Source: Actinocorallia sp. API 0066 (lineage in GTDB: Bacteria; Actinomycetota; Actinomycetes; Streptosporangiales; Streptosporangiaceae). Taken from it: DNA of 64,000 bases. Below the pieces are notes generated by a model. That model was not told where the DNA came from. It did no database searches and saw only the letters and a program-made list of their open reading frames with translations. The position numbers were made by a program, and so were the translations under genes. The stretch's first letter is position 1; the number at the start of each line of letters is the position of its first letter. Below, in pieces: positions 27,341 to 37,416 of the stretch. The DNA is taken from NCBI RefSeq assembly GCF_020991275.1, contig NZ_JAJLQY010000007.1, positions 248,001 to 312,000 of the forward strand. Reading direction: 5' to 3'.

Positions 27341-28546
27341 CTAGAGGAAGGTGCGCCCCTCGCCGCGGTAGGTGGGGACGGTGCGCAGGACGCGGTCACC
27401 CGAGACCAAATGTACGGCCTCGAAGCGCTCGCACAGTTCGCCGGCCTTGGTGTGCCGGAACCACACGCGGTCGCCGATCTCCAGCCAGGCGGCGGCCTCC
27501 CCGGTCAGCGGAGACTGCACCTCTCCGGCGCCCTCCAAGGAGGTGAACTTCAGGCCGGGCGGTAGGAACGGCTGCGGTAGGCGGAGCGTGTCAGCGGGGC
27601 CGGAGGCCAGGTAGCCGCCGCCCAGGCACGTCGCGACGTGCGGTCCGGGCCGCCGCACGACGGGCAGCGCGAACAGCGCGGCGGGGGTGCCGCGGAAGGA
27701 CGTGTAGTGGTCGAACAGGTGCGGCTGGAAGAGCCCGGAGCCCGCCGCCACCTCGGTGATGGCGCGTTCGGCGACCGTCCACTCGACGCTGCCCGTTCCG
27801 CCGCCGTTCACGAACTCGATGTCCGCGATCTCCCGGACCGTCTTCACGATCGAGCCTCGGCGGGCCGCCAGTTCCAGCCGGGAGCGCTGCTGCATGGCGC
27901 GGATCAGCCGTGCGCGCGCGGGTTGCCCGGCGGGGGCGTCGCCGACCCCTGCGATCTGCGACTCGTAGCCCATGATCCCGACGAGCCGCAGGTTCGGGCG
28001 CTTGACGATCTCCTCGGCGAGCGCGCGGGCCTGGCCGGGCGTGACGATCGGGGAGCGCTGCGCGCCGACCTTGATCCGGCCGCCGAGCACCCGGTACCCG
28101 GCGTCGATGTCCATGCAGACCCGGATCGGGTTGCCGTCGGACGGAAGCAGCTCCAGGTGCTCCACGCAGTCGACCATGACGGTGACCACGGACGCGGCGT
28201 GTTCGTCGTCGGCGAGACGGCGCAGGGCGGCGCGGTCGGCCGTCGGGTAGGCGACGAGGATGTCGTCGGACGTCCGGTGCCCGGCCAGCCACAGCGCCTC
28301 GGGGAGGGTGAAGGCCATGACCCCGGCGAAGCCCTCGGTCTTGAGCGCCTCCTCGATGAGGGCGCGCACCCTGACGGACTTGCTGGCGACCCGCACGGGC
28401 TTGCCTCCGGCGCGGCGCGCGAGGTCTGCCGCGTTGGCACGGAAGGCGTCCATGTCCACGATCGCGAAGGGGGGGTCGAACGCCGCGGTGGCCGTGTCGT
28501 AACGCGCCTTCAGCTGGGAGGGGTCCATGCCTCCCAAGAGTGTCAT
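27341..28546 (-). CDS. Amino acid deaminase/aldolase (alanine-racemase-fold, D-threonine-aldolase-like)
   Basis: The 401-residue PLP protein has the fold-type III barrel start FAIVDMDAFRANAADL, the PLP lysine K56 in VRVASKSVRV, the HVATCLGGGYL segment and a C-terminal beta domain with VWFRHTKAGELCERF, the metal/substrate site of D-threonine aldolase-like enzymes. The substrate is unknown; removal of a D-amino acid or a beta-hydroxy amino acid is likely. It is the first gene of the run leading to the kinase and GH4 genes. Confidence 0.85.
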   Translation of the reverse strand: MTLLGGMDPSQLKARYDTATAAFDPPFAIVDMDAFRANAADLARRAGGKPVRVASKSVRVRALIEEALKTEGFAGVMAFTLPEALWLAGHRTSDDILVAYPTADRAALRRLADDEHAASVVTVMVDCVEHLELLPSDGNPIRVCMDIDAGYRVLGGRIKVGAQRSPIVTPGQARALAEEIVKRPNLRLVGIMGYESQIAGVGDAPAGQPARARLIRAMQQRSRLELAARRGSIVKTVREIADIEFVNGGGTGSVEWTVAERAITEVAAGSGLFQPHLFDHYTSFRGTPAALFALPVVRRPGPHVATCLGGGYLASGPADTLRLPQPFLPPGLKFTSLEGAGEVQSPLTGEAAAWLEIGDRVWFRHTKAGELCERFEAVHLVSGDRVLRTVPTYRGEGRTFL

Positions 28547-28599
28547 AGAAGGTTAAACATGAAAAGAGTTCACGTCTAATCGCCTTGGATCAGTCCGCT

Positions 28600-29457
28600 C
28601 TAGAGCGCCGCGAAGAAGCCCCACAGGCGCGCCGCCATGCCGTCGGGCCACACGTGGCCGCCCCCGTGCGGACAGAAGCGCACGACCGTGCCGTCGTTCT
28701 CGCCCTGACGGCAAACGCCGTCCCGCACGAGTTCGGGGATGCCCGCCTCACGACGGAAGAAGGAGACCGCCTCAGACACCGGGGTGAAGGGACGCGGATC
28801 GTTGAAGTCGCGCCTACCGCCGCCCGCGAACGGGACGGACGTGTCCGCCCTGCCGTGCACGATCATCGCCGAGACCGGGCGGTCCGGCTCGCAGTCGATG
28901 ATCAGCGACGCGGAGACGACACCGATGCCCTTGACGCGGCCCGGACCCTCGCAGGCCAAGCGGTACGCCATTCCACCGCCGTTGGAGAACCCGGCGACGA
29001 AGACCCTCTGACGATCAGCCACTCCGGCATCGACCAGGGTGTCGACCAACTGACGGAGAAAGCCCGCGTCGTCAGTCTTCGCGGCCTTCGCGGGGCCGCA
29101 GCAGCCGCCCGCGTTCCAGCTCAGGAGGAAGCCGTCCGGGTAGGCGACGAGGATCTTCTCCCTGTCGGCCACCTCGTTCCAGCCGGACTGGCCGACGAAC
29201 CTCTCGGCGTTGGAGGCACCGCCATGGACGGCGAGGACAAGCGGGGCGGGCTCCTTGAAACCTTTCGGGACGCGCAATAGGTACTCGCGCATGCCGGGGC
29301 CGTCCACGTCGATCGTGAGCCGGTGCGTTCCGGGCGTCACGGGGATGCCGGCGCGGGCCGTCGGGGTGCCTGAGGGCGGCGCGGGGCCGTCCCCGCCGTC
29401 CGCCGTACAGGCGCCGACGGCGGCAAGAAGCAGGACGAGAACCAGCAGACGCCGCAT
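28600..29457 (-). CDS. Lipoprotein esterase of the LpqC / PHB-depolymerase type
   Basis: The 285-residue protein has a lipoprotein signal with lipobox LAAVGAC (lipidated Cys at residue 17). The alpha/beta-hydrolase fold has an HGG oxyanion segment (LVLAVHGGASN), the nucleophile GFSNGGGMAY, a CC pair (AGGCCGPA), and the catalytic region MIVHGRADTSVPF with HGGGHVWP supplying the histidine. It is a surface-exposed feruloyl-esterase/PHB-depolymerase-like enzyme; the substrate is uncertain. Confidence 0.87.
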   Translation of the reverse strand: MRRLLVLVLLLAAVGACTADGGDGPAPPSGTPTARAGIPVTPGTHRLTIDVDGPGMREYLLRVPKGFKEPAPLVLAVHGGASNAERFVGQSGWNEVADREKILVAYPDGFLLSWNAGGCCGPAKAAKTDDAGFLRQLVDTLVDAGVADRQRVFVAGFSNGGGMAYRLACEGPGRVKGIGVVSASLIIDCEPDRPVSAMIVHGRADTSVPFAGGGRRDFNDPRPFTPVSEAVSFFRREAGIPELVRDGVCRQGENDGTVVRFCPHGGGHVWPDGMAARLWGFFAAL

Positions 29458-29556
29458 ACCGGCGAATCTAGCCGCTTCCGGGCGGCGCCCGTCCGCCGCC
29501 GCCCTGGTCGGCGCATAGACTCGTGTCCTCCGAGCGCGCGCTGTGAGGGTGAAGGC

Positions 29557-30393
29557 TTGAGTTACGTCCTGTCGCTGTCCTGCCCCGACCGTCCGGGCAT
29601 CGTGTTCGCCGTCTCAGGGCTCCTCGCCTCGCGCGAGTGCAACATCCTGGAGAGCCAGCAGTACGGCGACCCGTCCACCGGGCGGTTCTTCCTGCGCGTC
29701 CAGTTCACCTCGGACCTGCCGCTGGAGGAGCTCCAGACGCTCTTCGCGCCGATAGCCACCGACTTCGCCTTCGACTGGCACCTGAGCGACGCCGCCACCC
29801 GGATGAAGGTCCTCATGATGGTGTCCCGCGAGGGGCACTGCCTGAACGACCTGCTCTTCCGGGTCCGCTCCGGGCTGCTGGACATCGACGTCGTCGCCGT
29901 CGTCTCCAACCACCCCGACATGCGGCCCCTCACCCAGTCCTACGGGATCGACTACCACCACCTGCCCATGTCGATGGGCAAGGCCGCGCAGGAGGCGGAG
30001 GTCGTCACCCTGGTCCAGCACTACCGGGCCGACCTCGTGGTCCTCGCCCGCTACATGCAGATCCTCAGCGACGACCTGTGCGCCAAGCTCCAGGGCCGGG
30101 TGATCAACATCCACCACTCGTTCCTGCCGTCGTTCAAGGGCGCCAAGCCCTACCACCAGGCGCACGCGCGCGGCGTCAAGCTCATCGGCGCGACCGCCCA
30201 CTACGTCACACCCGACCTGGACGAGGGGCCGATCATCGAGCAGGAGGTCGCGCGGGTGGACCACACCCACTCGCCCGAGGACCTGCGCCGGGTCGGCCGC
30301 GACATGGAGTGCCTGGCGCTCGCGCGGGCCGTCCGCTGGCACGCCGAGCACCGTGTGGTGCTCAACGGGGACAAGACCGTCGTCTTCCGCTGA
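29557..30393 (+). CDS. purU: Formyltetrahydrofolate deformylase
   Basis: It hydrolyses 10-formyl-THF to formate and THF. The 278-residue protein has an N-terminal ACT domain (SCPDRPGIVFAVSGLLA) and a formyltransferase-like domain with INIHHSFLPSFKGA, IGATAHYVTPDLDEGPII and the catalytic Asn/His/Asp set. The TTG start has GAGGGTGAAGG upstream. A short inverted repeat follows the stop. Confidence 0.94.
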   Translation: MSYVLSLSCPDRPGIVFAVSGLLASRECNILESQQYGDPSTGRFFLRVQFTSDLPLEELQTLFAPIATDFAFDWHLSDAATRMKVLMMVSREGHCLNDLLFRVRSGLLDIDVVAVVSNHPDMRPLTQSYGIDYHHLPMSMGKAAQEAEVVTLVQHYRADLVVLARYMQILSDDLCAKLQGRVINIHHSFLPSFKGAKPYHQAHARGVKLIGATAHYVTPDLDEGPIIEQEVARVDHTHSPEDLRRVGRDMECLALARAVRWHAEHRVVLNGDKTVVFR

Positions 30394-30395
30394 TA

Positions 30396-30420
30396 CCCGG
30401 AGGGTTCCGGATGCTCCGGG
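30396..30420 (+). terminator. Hairpin after purU, possible terminator
   Basis: CCCGGAG and CTCCGGG form a perfect 7-bp stem around an 11-base loop three bases after the purU stop. No T run follows, so termination is only possible, not shown. Confidence 0.4.
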
Positions 30421-30474
30421 CGTGCATCCGGCGCGCGGCGGAGAATGTCAGACCCGGCGGTTAGCGTCGGGGGC

Positions 30475-31107
30475 ATGGGTACTTCGGGAGTGCGGAGCGG
30501 GGCGGTGGTCACGGTGGACGAGCGGGCGGAGACGGGTCCGGACGGGCTGCCGGTGCTGGCGTTCGCCTCGGCGGCGGAGTTCGAGGCATGGCTGGAGGCC
30601 GAGCACGCCACGTCGCCGGGGCTGTGGCTCAAGATCGCCAAGAAGGCGTCCGGCATCCCCACCGTCACCTACGTCGAGGCGCTGGACCACGCGCTGTGCT
30701 TCGGCTGGATCGACGGGCAGAAGCGCGGCCACGGCGAGGCGTACTTCCTCCAGCGGTTCACCCCGCGCCGACCACGCAGCCGCTGGTCGCGGGTGAACAC
30801 CGGGAAGGTCGCCGCGCTGATCGAGCAGGGGCGGATCCGTCCGGCGGGCCAGGCCCAGATCGACGCCGCCAAGGCCGACGGCCGGTGGGACGTGGCCTAC
30901 GCCTCCCCGGCCAACGCCGTCGTCCCGGCCGATCTCCGGGCCGCGCTGGACGCCGCGCCCGAGGCGGCCGCCCTGTTCGCCACGCTGACGTCGCGGAACC
31001 GGTTCGCGATCCTCTTCCAGGTCGAGGAGGCCAAGCGCGCCACCACCCGTGCTGCCCGGATCGAGAAGTTCGTCCAGATGCTGAAGGAGGGCAGGACGCT
31101 CTATTGA
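30475..31107 (+). CDS. YdeI/OmpD-associated family protein
   Basis: The protein of about 210 residues has WLKIAKKASGIPTVTYVEALDHALCFGWIDGQK, the core of the YdeI family. FTPRRPRSRWSRVN, then a helical C-terminal region ending FVQMLKEGRTLY, follows. The function is unknown, although some relatives have been linked to antimicrobial-peptide resistance. ATG 30475 (MGTSG) is preferred; ATG 30445 would add ten residues. A terminator follows immediately. Confidence 0.85.
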   Translation: MGTSGVRSGAVVTVDERAETGPDGLPVLAFASAAEFEAWLEAEHATSPGLWLKIAKKASGIPTVTYVEALDHALCFGWIDGQKRGHGEAYFLQRFTPRRPRSRWSRVNTGKVAALIEQGRIRPAGQAQIDAAKADGRWDVAYASPANAVVPADLRAALDAAPEAAALFATLTSRNRFAILFQVEEAKRATTRAARIEKFVQMLKEGRTLY

Positions 31108-31113
31108 AGGAAG

Positions 31114-31144
31114 GAGCCCGAGGTTCCGGGCTCGGCTTTTCTTG
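31114..31144 (+). terminator. Rho-independent terminator after the YdeI-family gene
   Basis: GAGCCCG pairs with CGGGCTC across a six-base AGGTTC loop and is followed by GGCTTTTCTT. This is a classical intrinsic terminator pattern. Confidence 0.8.
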
Positions 31145-31199
31145 ATCATGGAGCTGTCGGGCAGGGCTCTGTACGGCAACACCGTTACTGTTCGTGTTC

Positions 31200-31802
31200 A
31201 TGGGTGAGACGCTGGTCACAGAGCTGTTCGGGGACACCGCCCTGCGCAGGCAGACCCGGCTGCGGTCGGAGGAGGAGTTCCAGCCGCGGCGCACCGTCGC
31301 CGCGCTCGTCGCCGCCGCCGTCGTCACCGCGCTGTGCGGGGCCGCCGCCGTCGAGATCGTCGCCAGACGGCACGGGCTGCACGCGGTCCCGCCCGAACTC
31401 ACCGAGGCGCTCACCGCACGGCTGCGCGCCACCCCGTGGACCGACCCGTCGGTCGCGCTCACCGGGTGGGGGCTGCTGCTCGCCGGGGTCGCCCTGCTCG
31501 CGCACGCCGCGTGGCCCGCCCGCGTCCCGCTGGAGCCCATGCGCGGCGCCGACCCCGCGGTCTCGGTGGCGCTGACCCGCGGCGCGCTGGCCCGGTCGGT
31601 CGAGAACGCGGCGTACGCGGTGCCCGGCGTCACCGGCGCCCGCGCCCGGATCGGCCGCCGGATCGACCTCACCGTCACCACCGGCTACCGCAACCCCGGC
31701 AACCTCGCCGACCTCGTGCGCAGGTCCGTCGCGCACCGGCTGGCCGAGATCGACCCGGTGCGCGAGCGCCAGGTCGACGTCACCGTGGGCTGGCGGCGCT
31801 GA
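31200..31802 (+). CDS. DUF6286-type membrane protein of the Asp23/AmaP envelope-stress cluster
   Basis: The protein of about 200 residues has two membrane helices (TVAALVAAAVVTALCGAAAVE and WGLLLAGVALLAHAAW) and a C-terminal soluble domain (LARSVENAAYAVPGVTGARARIG ... RQVDVTVGWRR) that resembles an Asp23-like module. It overlaps the AmaP-like gene by one base, so the products probably act together. The Asp23/Gls24 gene usually found beside these is not in the window. GTG 31194 is an alternative start. Confidence 0.75.
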   Translation: MGETLVTELFGDTALRRQTRLRSEEEFQPRRTVAALVAAAVVTALCGAAAVEIVARRHGLHAVPPELTEALTARLRATPWTDPSVALTGWGLLLAGVALLAHAAWPARVPLEPMRGADPAVSVALTRGALARSVENAAYAVPGVTGARARIGRRIDLTVTTGYRNPGNLADLVRRSVAHRLAEIDPVRERQVDVTVGWRR

Positions 31803-32323
31803 TGGCGCGCCCCGGGCTGCTGCTCACCGGCTTCGCGCTCTGCGCCGCCGGCGGGTTCGTGCTGCACCTGCGCGCCGGACGTGACGAGGGCGTGCCCGTG
31901 CTCGACGACGACCTCACCGCGTTCGCCACCGCGCACGCCTGGTTCTGGCCGCTCATCACCGCGGTGCTCGCGGTCGGCGCGGGCGCCGGCCTGTACTGGC
32001 TGACGTCCGAGGGCAGGGCCGCCGCGCTGCGCCGCCTTCCGCTGATGCGCGGCAAGGTCCGCACCCGCGCCGCCCTCGCCGAGCTGACCTGCGCGCTGGA
32101 GGACCTGCCCGGCGTCAAGGAGGTCCAGCTCCGGCTGAGCGGCTCGCGGGCGCGCTCCCGGCTGGTCCTGCACGTCTCCTGTGAGGAGAGCGCCGATCTC
32201 GGCCTGCTGCTCGGCCTCATCAGGGAGGCGCCGCTCACCCGCTTCCGCGAGGCGGTCGGCCTCGCCGGGCTGCACTCGGTGATCAGGTTCCGGCTCGTCT
32301 ACCAGGAGACCCGCATCGCCTGA
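31802..32323 (+). CDS. AmaP-like alkaline-shock membrane anchor protein
   Basis: The 173-residue protein has two membrane helices (LLLTGFALCAAGGFVLHL and FWPLITAVLAVGAGAGLYWL) and a soluble domain (ALAELTCALEDLPGVKEVQLRL ... VSCEESADL) like AmaP proteins that anchor Asp23 at the membrane. Its ATG overlaps the stop of the DUF6286 gene. The role is inferred from this pairing. Confidence 0.75.
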   Translation: MARPGLLLTGFALCAAGGFVLHLRAGRDEGVPVLDDDLTAFATAHAWFWPLITAVLAVGAGAGLYWLTSEGRAAALRRLPLMRGKVRTRAALAELTCALEDLPGVKEVQLRLSGSRARSRLVLHVSCEESADLGLLLGLIREAPLTRFREAVGLAGLHSVIRFRLVYQETRIA

Positions 32324-32654
32324 CCGGCCCGCCCGGTTAAAGAGTGCTCTACCGCCATTTGCCCGGCTCTCTGGTGTCCGCAGGGGTTGTGCTCCGTATC
32401 GTCGGTAGCAGGTCGCTCCCAGAGCGGAGCGCCTCCACGGAAACCGTCCACGAGAGGGGACAACGATCACCCGAGACGAACTGGCTGGACCTTCTGCTTG
32501 AGACCGGCGCCGCGGAACCGTCCGCGCCGCCGGTCTCGTCTCGGCCGGTCCCGTCCCGGACGATAGAGTGCAGGGGCAGGTCACAGGCCCCGTACCCGTG
32601 GATGGGACGATGGGTTCTCAAACGCACTCCCGGCCACCAAGGAGCCAGCCCGCC
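32324..32654 (+). other. 331-base intergenic leader before gcvT containing strong hairpins, no gene seen
   Basis: I see no coding region here. Two inverted repeats stand out: CGCTCC/GGAGCG at 32414-32431, and a 17-bp stem with one mismatch and a four-base ACCG loop at 32500-32537. I looked for glycine-riboswitch core sequences because gcvT follows and did not recognise any. The strong hairpin may end the AmaP transcript or attenuate the gcv transcript; no T run follows it. Confidence 0.55.
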
Positions 32655-33833
32655 GTGTCCGCCCAGACCGCCCCGTCCGACGGTTCCCCGCAGCCCGCGG
32701 CCAGGACCACCCCGCTCGTCGAGGTCCACCGGGAACTGGGCGGCACCCTCGTCGACTTCGCGGGCTACCTGATGCCGCTGCGCTACGGCTCGGAGACGGC
32801 CGAACACCACGCCGTCCGCGCCTCCGCCGGGATCTTCGACATCTCCCACATGGGTGAGATCTTCGTCACCGGGAGCCAGGCCCCGCAGGCGCTCGACCAC
32901 GCGCTCGTCGGCCTGCCGTCCGGGCTCGACCCCGGCCGCGCCCGGTACACCATGATCGTCACGCCGGACGGCGGTGTCATCGACGACCTCATCGTCTACC
33001 GGCTCAGCGGGCACGGGTTCCTGGTCGTCGCCAACGCCGCGAACGCCGCCGTGGTCGCCGCGGAGCTCACCGAGCGGGCCGCCGGTTTTGACGCCGTCGT
33101 GTCCGACGAGTCCGACAAGTACGCGCTGATCGCCGTGCAGGGGCCGAAGGCGCAGGAGATCGTCCAGCGGCTCACCCAAACCGATTTGCCCGCTCTCAAG
33201 TACTACGCCCTGGTCAGCGGCGTCGTCGCCGGACACCAGGCGTTCATCGGCCGCACCGGTTACACCGGCGAGGACGGCTTTGAACTGTTCGTCGCCGCCG
33301 AGGACGCCGAACCCGTCTGGCGGGCGCTCACCGAGGCCGGCGGCGCCGACCTCACCCCGTGCGGGCTGTCCGCCCGCGACACGCTCCGGCTCGAAGCCGG
33401 CATGCCGCTCTACGGCCACGAACTCACCCGCGACACCACACCGTACGACGCCGGACTCGGCAGGGTCGTCCGGCTGGAGAAGCCCGACTTCGTCGGCCGC
33501 GAGGCGCTCGCCGCGATCGCCGAGGCGGGCCCCGCCCACCGGCTCGTCGGCCTCGTCGCGCGCGGACGGCGGGTGCCGCGCGCCGGATACACGGTGATCG
33601 GCGACGACGGCGAGCCCTGCGGCACCGTCACCAGCGGCGCGCCCTCGCCGACCCTCGGCAGGCCCGTCGCGATGGCGTCGGTCCGGGTGGACGCCCGGCC
33701 CGCCGCCGTGGACATCCGTGGCAAGCACGAGGAGGTCGACGTCGTCGACCTGCCGTTTTACCACCGTGAACACCGCCCTGCCGGGGGTGCGGATCAGGTA
33801 TCCGCCCATCAGAACAAGAGGACGAACAAGTGA
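32655..33833 (+). CDS. gcvT: Glycine cleavage system T protein (aminomethyltransferase)
   Basis: It transfers the methylene group of glycine from the H protein to THF. The 392-residue protein has [60 protein letters not shown] and [17 protein letters not shown], all typical. I chose GTG 32655 (MSAQTAPS), with AGGAG upstream; an upstream start at 32568 would add an unconserved stretch. Its stop overlaps gcvH by four bases. Confidence 0.94.
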   Translation: MSAQTAPSDGSPQPAARTTPLVEVHRELGGTLVDFAGYLMPLRYGSETAEHHAVRASAGIFDISHMGEIFVTGSQAPQALDHALVGLPSGLDPGRARYTMIVTPDGGVIDDLIVYRLSGHGFLVVANAANAAVVAAELTERAAGFDAVVSDESDKYALIAVQGPKAQEIVQRLTQTDLPALKYYALVSGVVAGHQAFIGRTGYTGEDGFELFVAAEDAEPVWRALTEAGGADLTPCGLSARDTLRLEAGMPLYGHELTRDTTPYDAGLGRVVRLEKPDFVGREALAAIAEAGPAHRLVGLVARGRRVPRAGYTVIGDDGEPCGTVTSGAPSPTLGRPVAMASVRVDARPAAVDIRGKHEEVDVVDLPFYHREHRPAGGADQVSAHQNKRTNK

Positions 33834-34212
33834 GTGTTCCTGAGCAGCTCCGTTACACCGAGGAGCACGAGTGGGTCTCGGGCCTGGACGGTGAGGACGG
33901 CGTCGTGACCGTCGGAATCACCGACTACGCCGCCGACGCCCTCGGCGACATCGTGTACGTCTCGCTGCCCGAGGAAGGCGCGGAGGTCACCGCGGGCGAG
34001 CCCTGCGGCGAAGCCGAGTCGACCAAGTCCGTCTCCGACATCTACGCGCCGCTGTCCGGCGAGGTCGTCGCGGTCAACCAGGCGGTCGCCGAGGACCCCG
34101 GCACGATCAACGCCGACCCGTACGGCGAGGGCTGGCTGTTCCGCGTCCGGATCGGCGACGATAACCCCGACCTGCTCGACGCCGAGTCCTACAACAAGAT
34201 CATCGAGGAAGC

Positions 34213-34216
<4 letters not shown>
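33830..34216 (+). CDS. gcvH: Glycine cleavage system H protein
   Basis: H protein shuttles the aminomethyl group on a lipoyl arm. The 128-residue protein has [27 protein letters not shown] and ESTKSVSD with the lipoylated K66, then [14 protein letters not shown] at the end. The GTG start overlaps gcvT, and the stop overlaps glyA by four bases. Confidence 0.96.
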
Positions 34217-35472
<1,256 letters not shown>

Positions 35473-35944
35473 CCGGCGCCCCCGGCAGGCCCCACCCGGG
35501 GCCTGCCCCACCCGCCGGGGCCAGGTTCCCGCCCCGGCGCGTGCCCGGATCCCGCTCTGACGCCTGCCGCACCGGCCACCGCCGGGTACCCGCCCCGGTA
35601 CCCGGCCGGATGCCCCTCTGGGGCCTGCCGCACCGGCCAGGGCGAGGTTCCCGCCCCGGTGCCTGCCGCACCGGCCGGTGTTAGTTCCCGCCCCTGGTGT
35701 GTGCCCGGATGCTGTCCTGGGCCTGCCGCACCGGCCGGTGTTGGTTCCCGCCCCGGCGCGTGCCCGGATCCCGCTCTGACGCCTGCCGCACTGGCCACTG
35801 CCGGGTACCCGCCCCGGTACCCGGCCGGATGCCCCTCTGGGGCCTGCCGCACAGGCCGGTGTCGGGTTCCCGCCCCGGCGCGCGGCTGGATCCCGCCCGG
35901 GGGCCCGGGCACCCGCCGAGGCGCGTGGCGGGATCTCGCTCTGG
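35473..35944 (+). repeat. Noncoding degenerate tandem repeat array between glyA and the AraC-type gene
   Basis: About seven imperfect units of roughly 45-65 bases share elements such as CCTGCCGCACCGGCC, GTTCCCGCCCCGG and GCGTGCCCGGAT. A segment around 35530-35650 is repeated nearly unchanged around 35742-35870. No credible gene lies inside it; open frames across it in both directions read as Gly/Arg/Pro repeats. Its function is unknown. Confidence 0.75.
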
Positions 35945-36769
35945 TCAGGGGTGGGAGGTGGCGGAGCGGGCGTAGCGGGCCGGGCTTTCGCCGACCGCCG
36001 CGGTGAAGTCGCGGATGAGGTGGGCCTGGTCGGTGTAGCCGAGGTCGGCGGCGAGGGCCGGCCAGTTGACGGGGGCGGTGTCGGCGGCGCGATGGGCGAC
36101 CTCGTGGAGGCGGGCGCGGCGCAGCACCCACTTGGGCGAGACGCCCACGTACTCGGCGAACAGGCGTTGCAGGGCGCGGACGGACAGGCCGGAGGCGGCG
36201 GCCGCCTCGTCCACGCGGAAGAGAGCCGGTTCGACGGTGAACAGGGCGACCAGCTCGGCGGCACGGACGGCGGCCGGGTCGGGCCTGGCGGGGAGGAGCG
36301 GGGTGAGGAACTCCTCGGCGGCGCGGGCCATCGCGACCGGGTCCGTTGTCGCCTGCACGGCACGGTTCACGTCGGTGATGCCGGGGCCGAAGACGCGGGT
36401 GGCGTCCACGCGGCGGTCGGCGAGCTCGGCGACGGGGCCGTTGTGGAGCGCGCGGAACGCGCCGGGGAGGAAGCGCACGCCCAGCACGTGGCCCGTCCCG
36501 GTGAGCCGCCGCACGAACAGCCCGCGATCGACGCCGTAGACCAGCGGCCCGTCCGGCTCGAACACCAGATGCACGTTCGGATGTGACAGCACCTTCGCCT
36601 CATAGACCTCCTGCACCGACCAACTCACCGACCAGTAGTACTCAACGAACGCCGCTATCCCCGCCCCGCCGTCGGGCCCGGACGAACACAGCCCGGCGGC
36701 CACCCGATCCAGCACGACGTACCTGGCCAGCTCACCAGGGCTGACGATCCCACGCGCCGACTCCGCCAT
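35945..36769 (-). CDS. AraC-family transcriptional regulator
   Basis: The protein of about 274 residues has an N-terminal DUF6597-like sensing domain (AFVEYYWSV, GPLVYGVDRG, LGVRFLPGAFRAL) and a C-terminal double HTH. The latter has VDEAAAASGLSVRALQRLFAEYVGVSPKWVLRRARL and LAADLGYTDQAHLIRDFTAAVGESPARY. ATG 36769 (MAESARG) was chosen; ATG 36814 would add 15 residues. It diverges from the DinB-fold gene and may regulate it. Confidence 0.88.
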   Translation of the reverse strand: MAESARGIVSPGELARYVVLDRVAAGLCSSGPDGGAGIAAFVEYYWSVSWSVQEVYEAKVLSHPNVHLVFEPDGPLVYGVDRGLFVRRLTGTGHVLGVRFLPGAFRALHNGPVAELADRRVDATRVFGPGITDVNRAVQATTDPVAMARAAEEFLTPLLPARPDPAAVRAAELVALFTVEPALFRVDEAAAASGLSVRALQRLFAEYVGVSPKWVLRRARLHEVAHRAADTAPVNWPALAADLGYTDQAHLIRDFTAAVGESPARYARSATSHP

Positions 36770-36834
36770 GGCGCCCAGGCTAGCGTCGCGTTTCTCCAAG
36801 ACCCTCCTACCCACGCCGCACTAGCCTCGAACAC

Positions 36835-37416
36835 ATGAACGAAGATCTCTTCAGGGCGCTCGCCGAGACGGCGGCCGAGGCGGCCCGGGTCGCCGCGCTC
36901 ATCCCGCAGGACAGGCTGACCGCCGCCACACCCTGCCCGGACTACGACCTGCGCGCGCTCACGAACCACTGGATCGTCTGGACGTCGCACGCGCTGGAGC
37001 ACTACGCCCTGCGCACCACTCTGCCCGAGGAGTTGAAGACCGCCGACTTCACCGCCGAGGCGTCCTGGCGGGAGGACTACGCGGCGGCCCTCGACCGCGC
37101 GGTGACCGCCTGGTCCCGCCCGCGGGCGTGGGAGGGCGAGGTCGTCTCCGGCATGGGCCCCACTCCGGCCGCCGACACCGTCGCGATGCTCCTGGTCGAG
37201 CTGGCCCTGCACACCTGGGACGCGGCCCGCCCGCTCAACACCCACCTCCACCTCTCCGACCCCACGGCCGAAATCCTCCACGCCGAAGTCACAAAACTGG
37301 CCCCGATGTTCCGCCAGTACAACGGCTTCGCCGACCCCGTCCCCATCCCCGAGTCCGCCTCGGTCTTGGACAGCGCGCTCGCCGCCGCAGGCCGCGACCC
37401 CCACTGGACCCCCTGA
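36835..37416 (+). CDS. TIGR03086-type DinB-fold metal-binding protein (maleylpyruvate-isomerase-like)
   Basis: The 193-residue protein has TPCPDYDLRALTNHWIVW and LLVELALHTWDAARPL, the two segments that carry the metal-binding His/Asp residues of mycothiol-dependent DinB-fold proteins. The exact reaction is unknown. It starts 65 bases from the divergent AraC-type regulator. Confidence 0.87.
   Translation: MNEDLFRALAETAAEAARVAALIPQDRLTAATPCPDYDLRALTNHWIVWTSHALEHYALRTTLPEELKTADFTAEASWREDYAAALDRAVTAWSRPRAWEGEVVSGMGPTPAADTVAMLLVELALHTWDAARPLNTHLHLSDPTAEILHAEVTKLAPMFRQYNGFADPVPIPESASVLDSALAAAGRDPHWTP

Noticed and set aside
32324-32654. Glycine riboswitch in front of gcvT
   Set aside because: The core elements expected of the glycine aptamer were not recognised by eye; only hairpins of another type are present.
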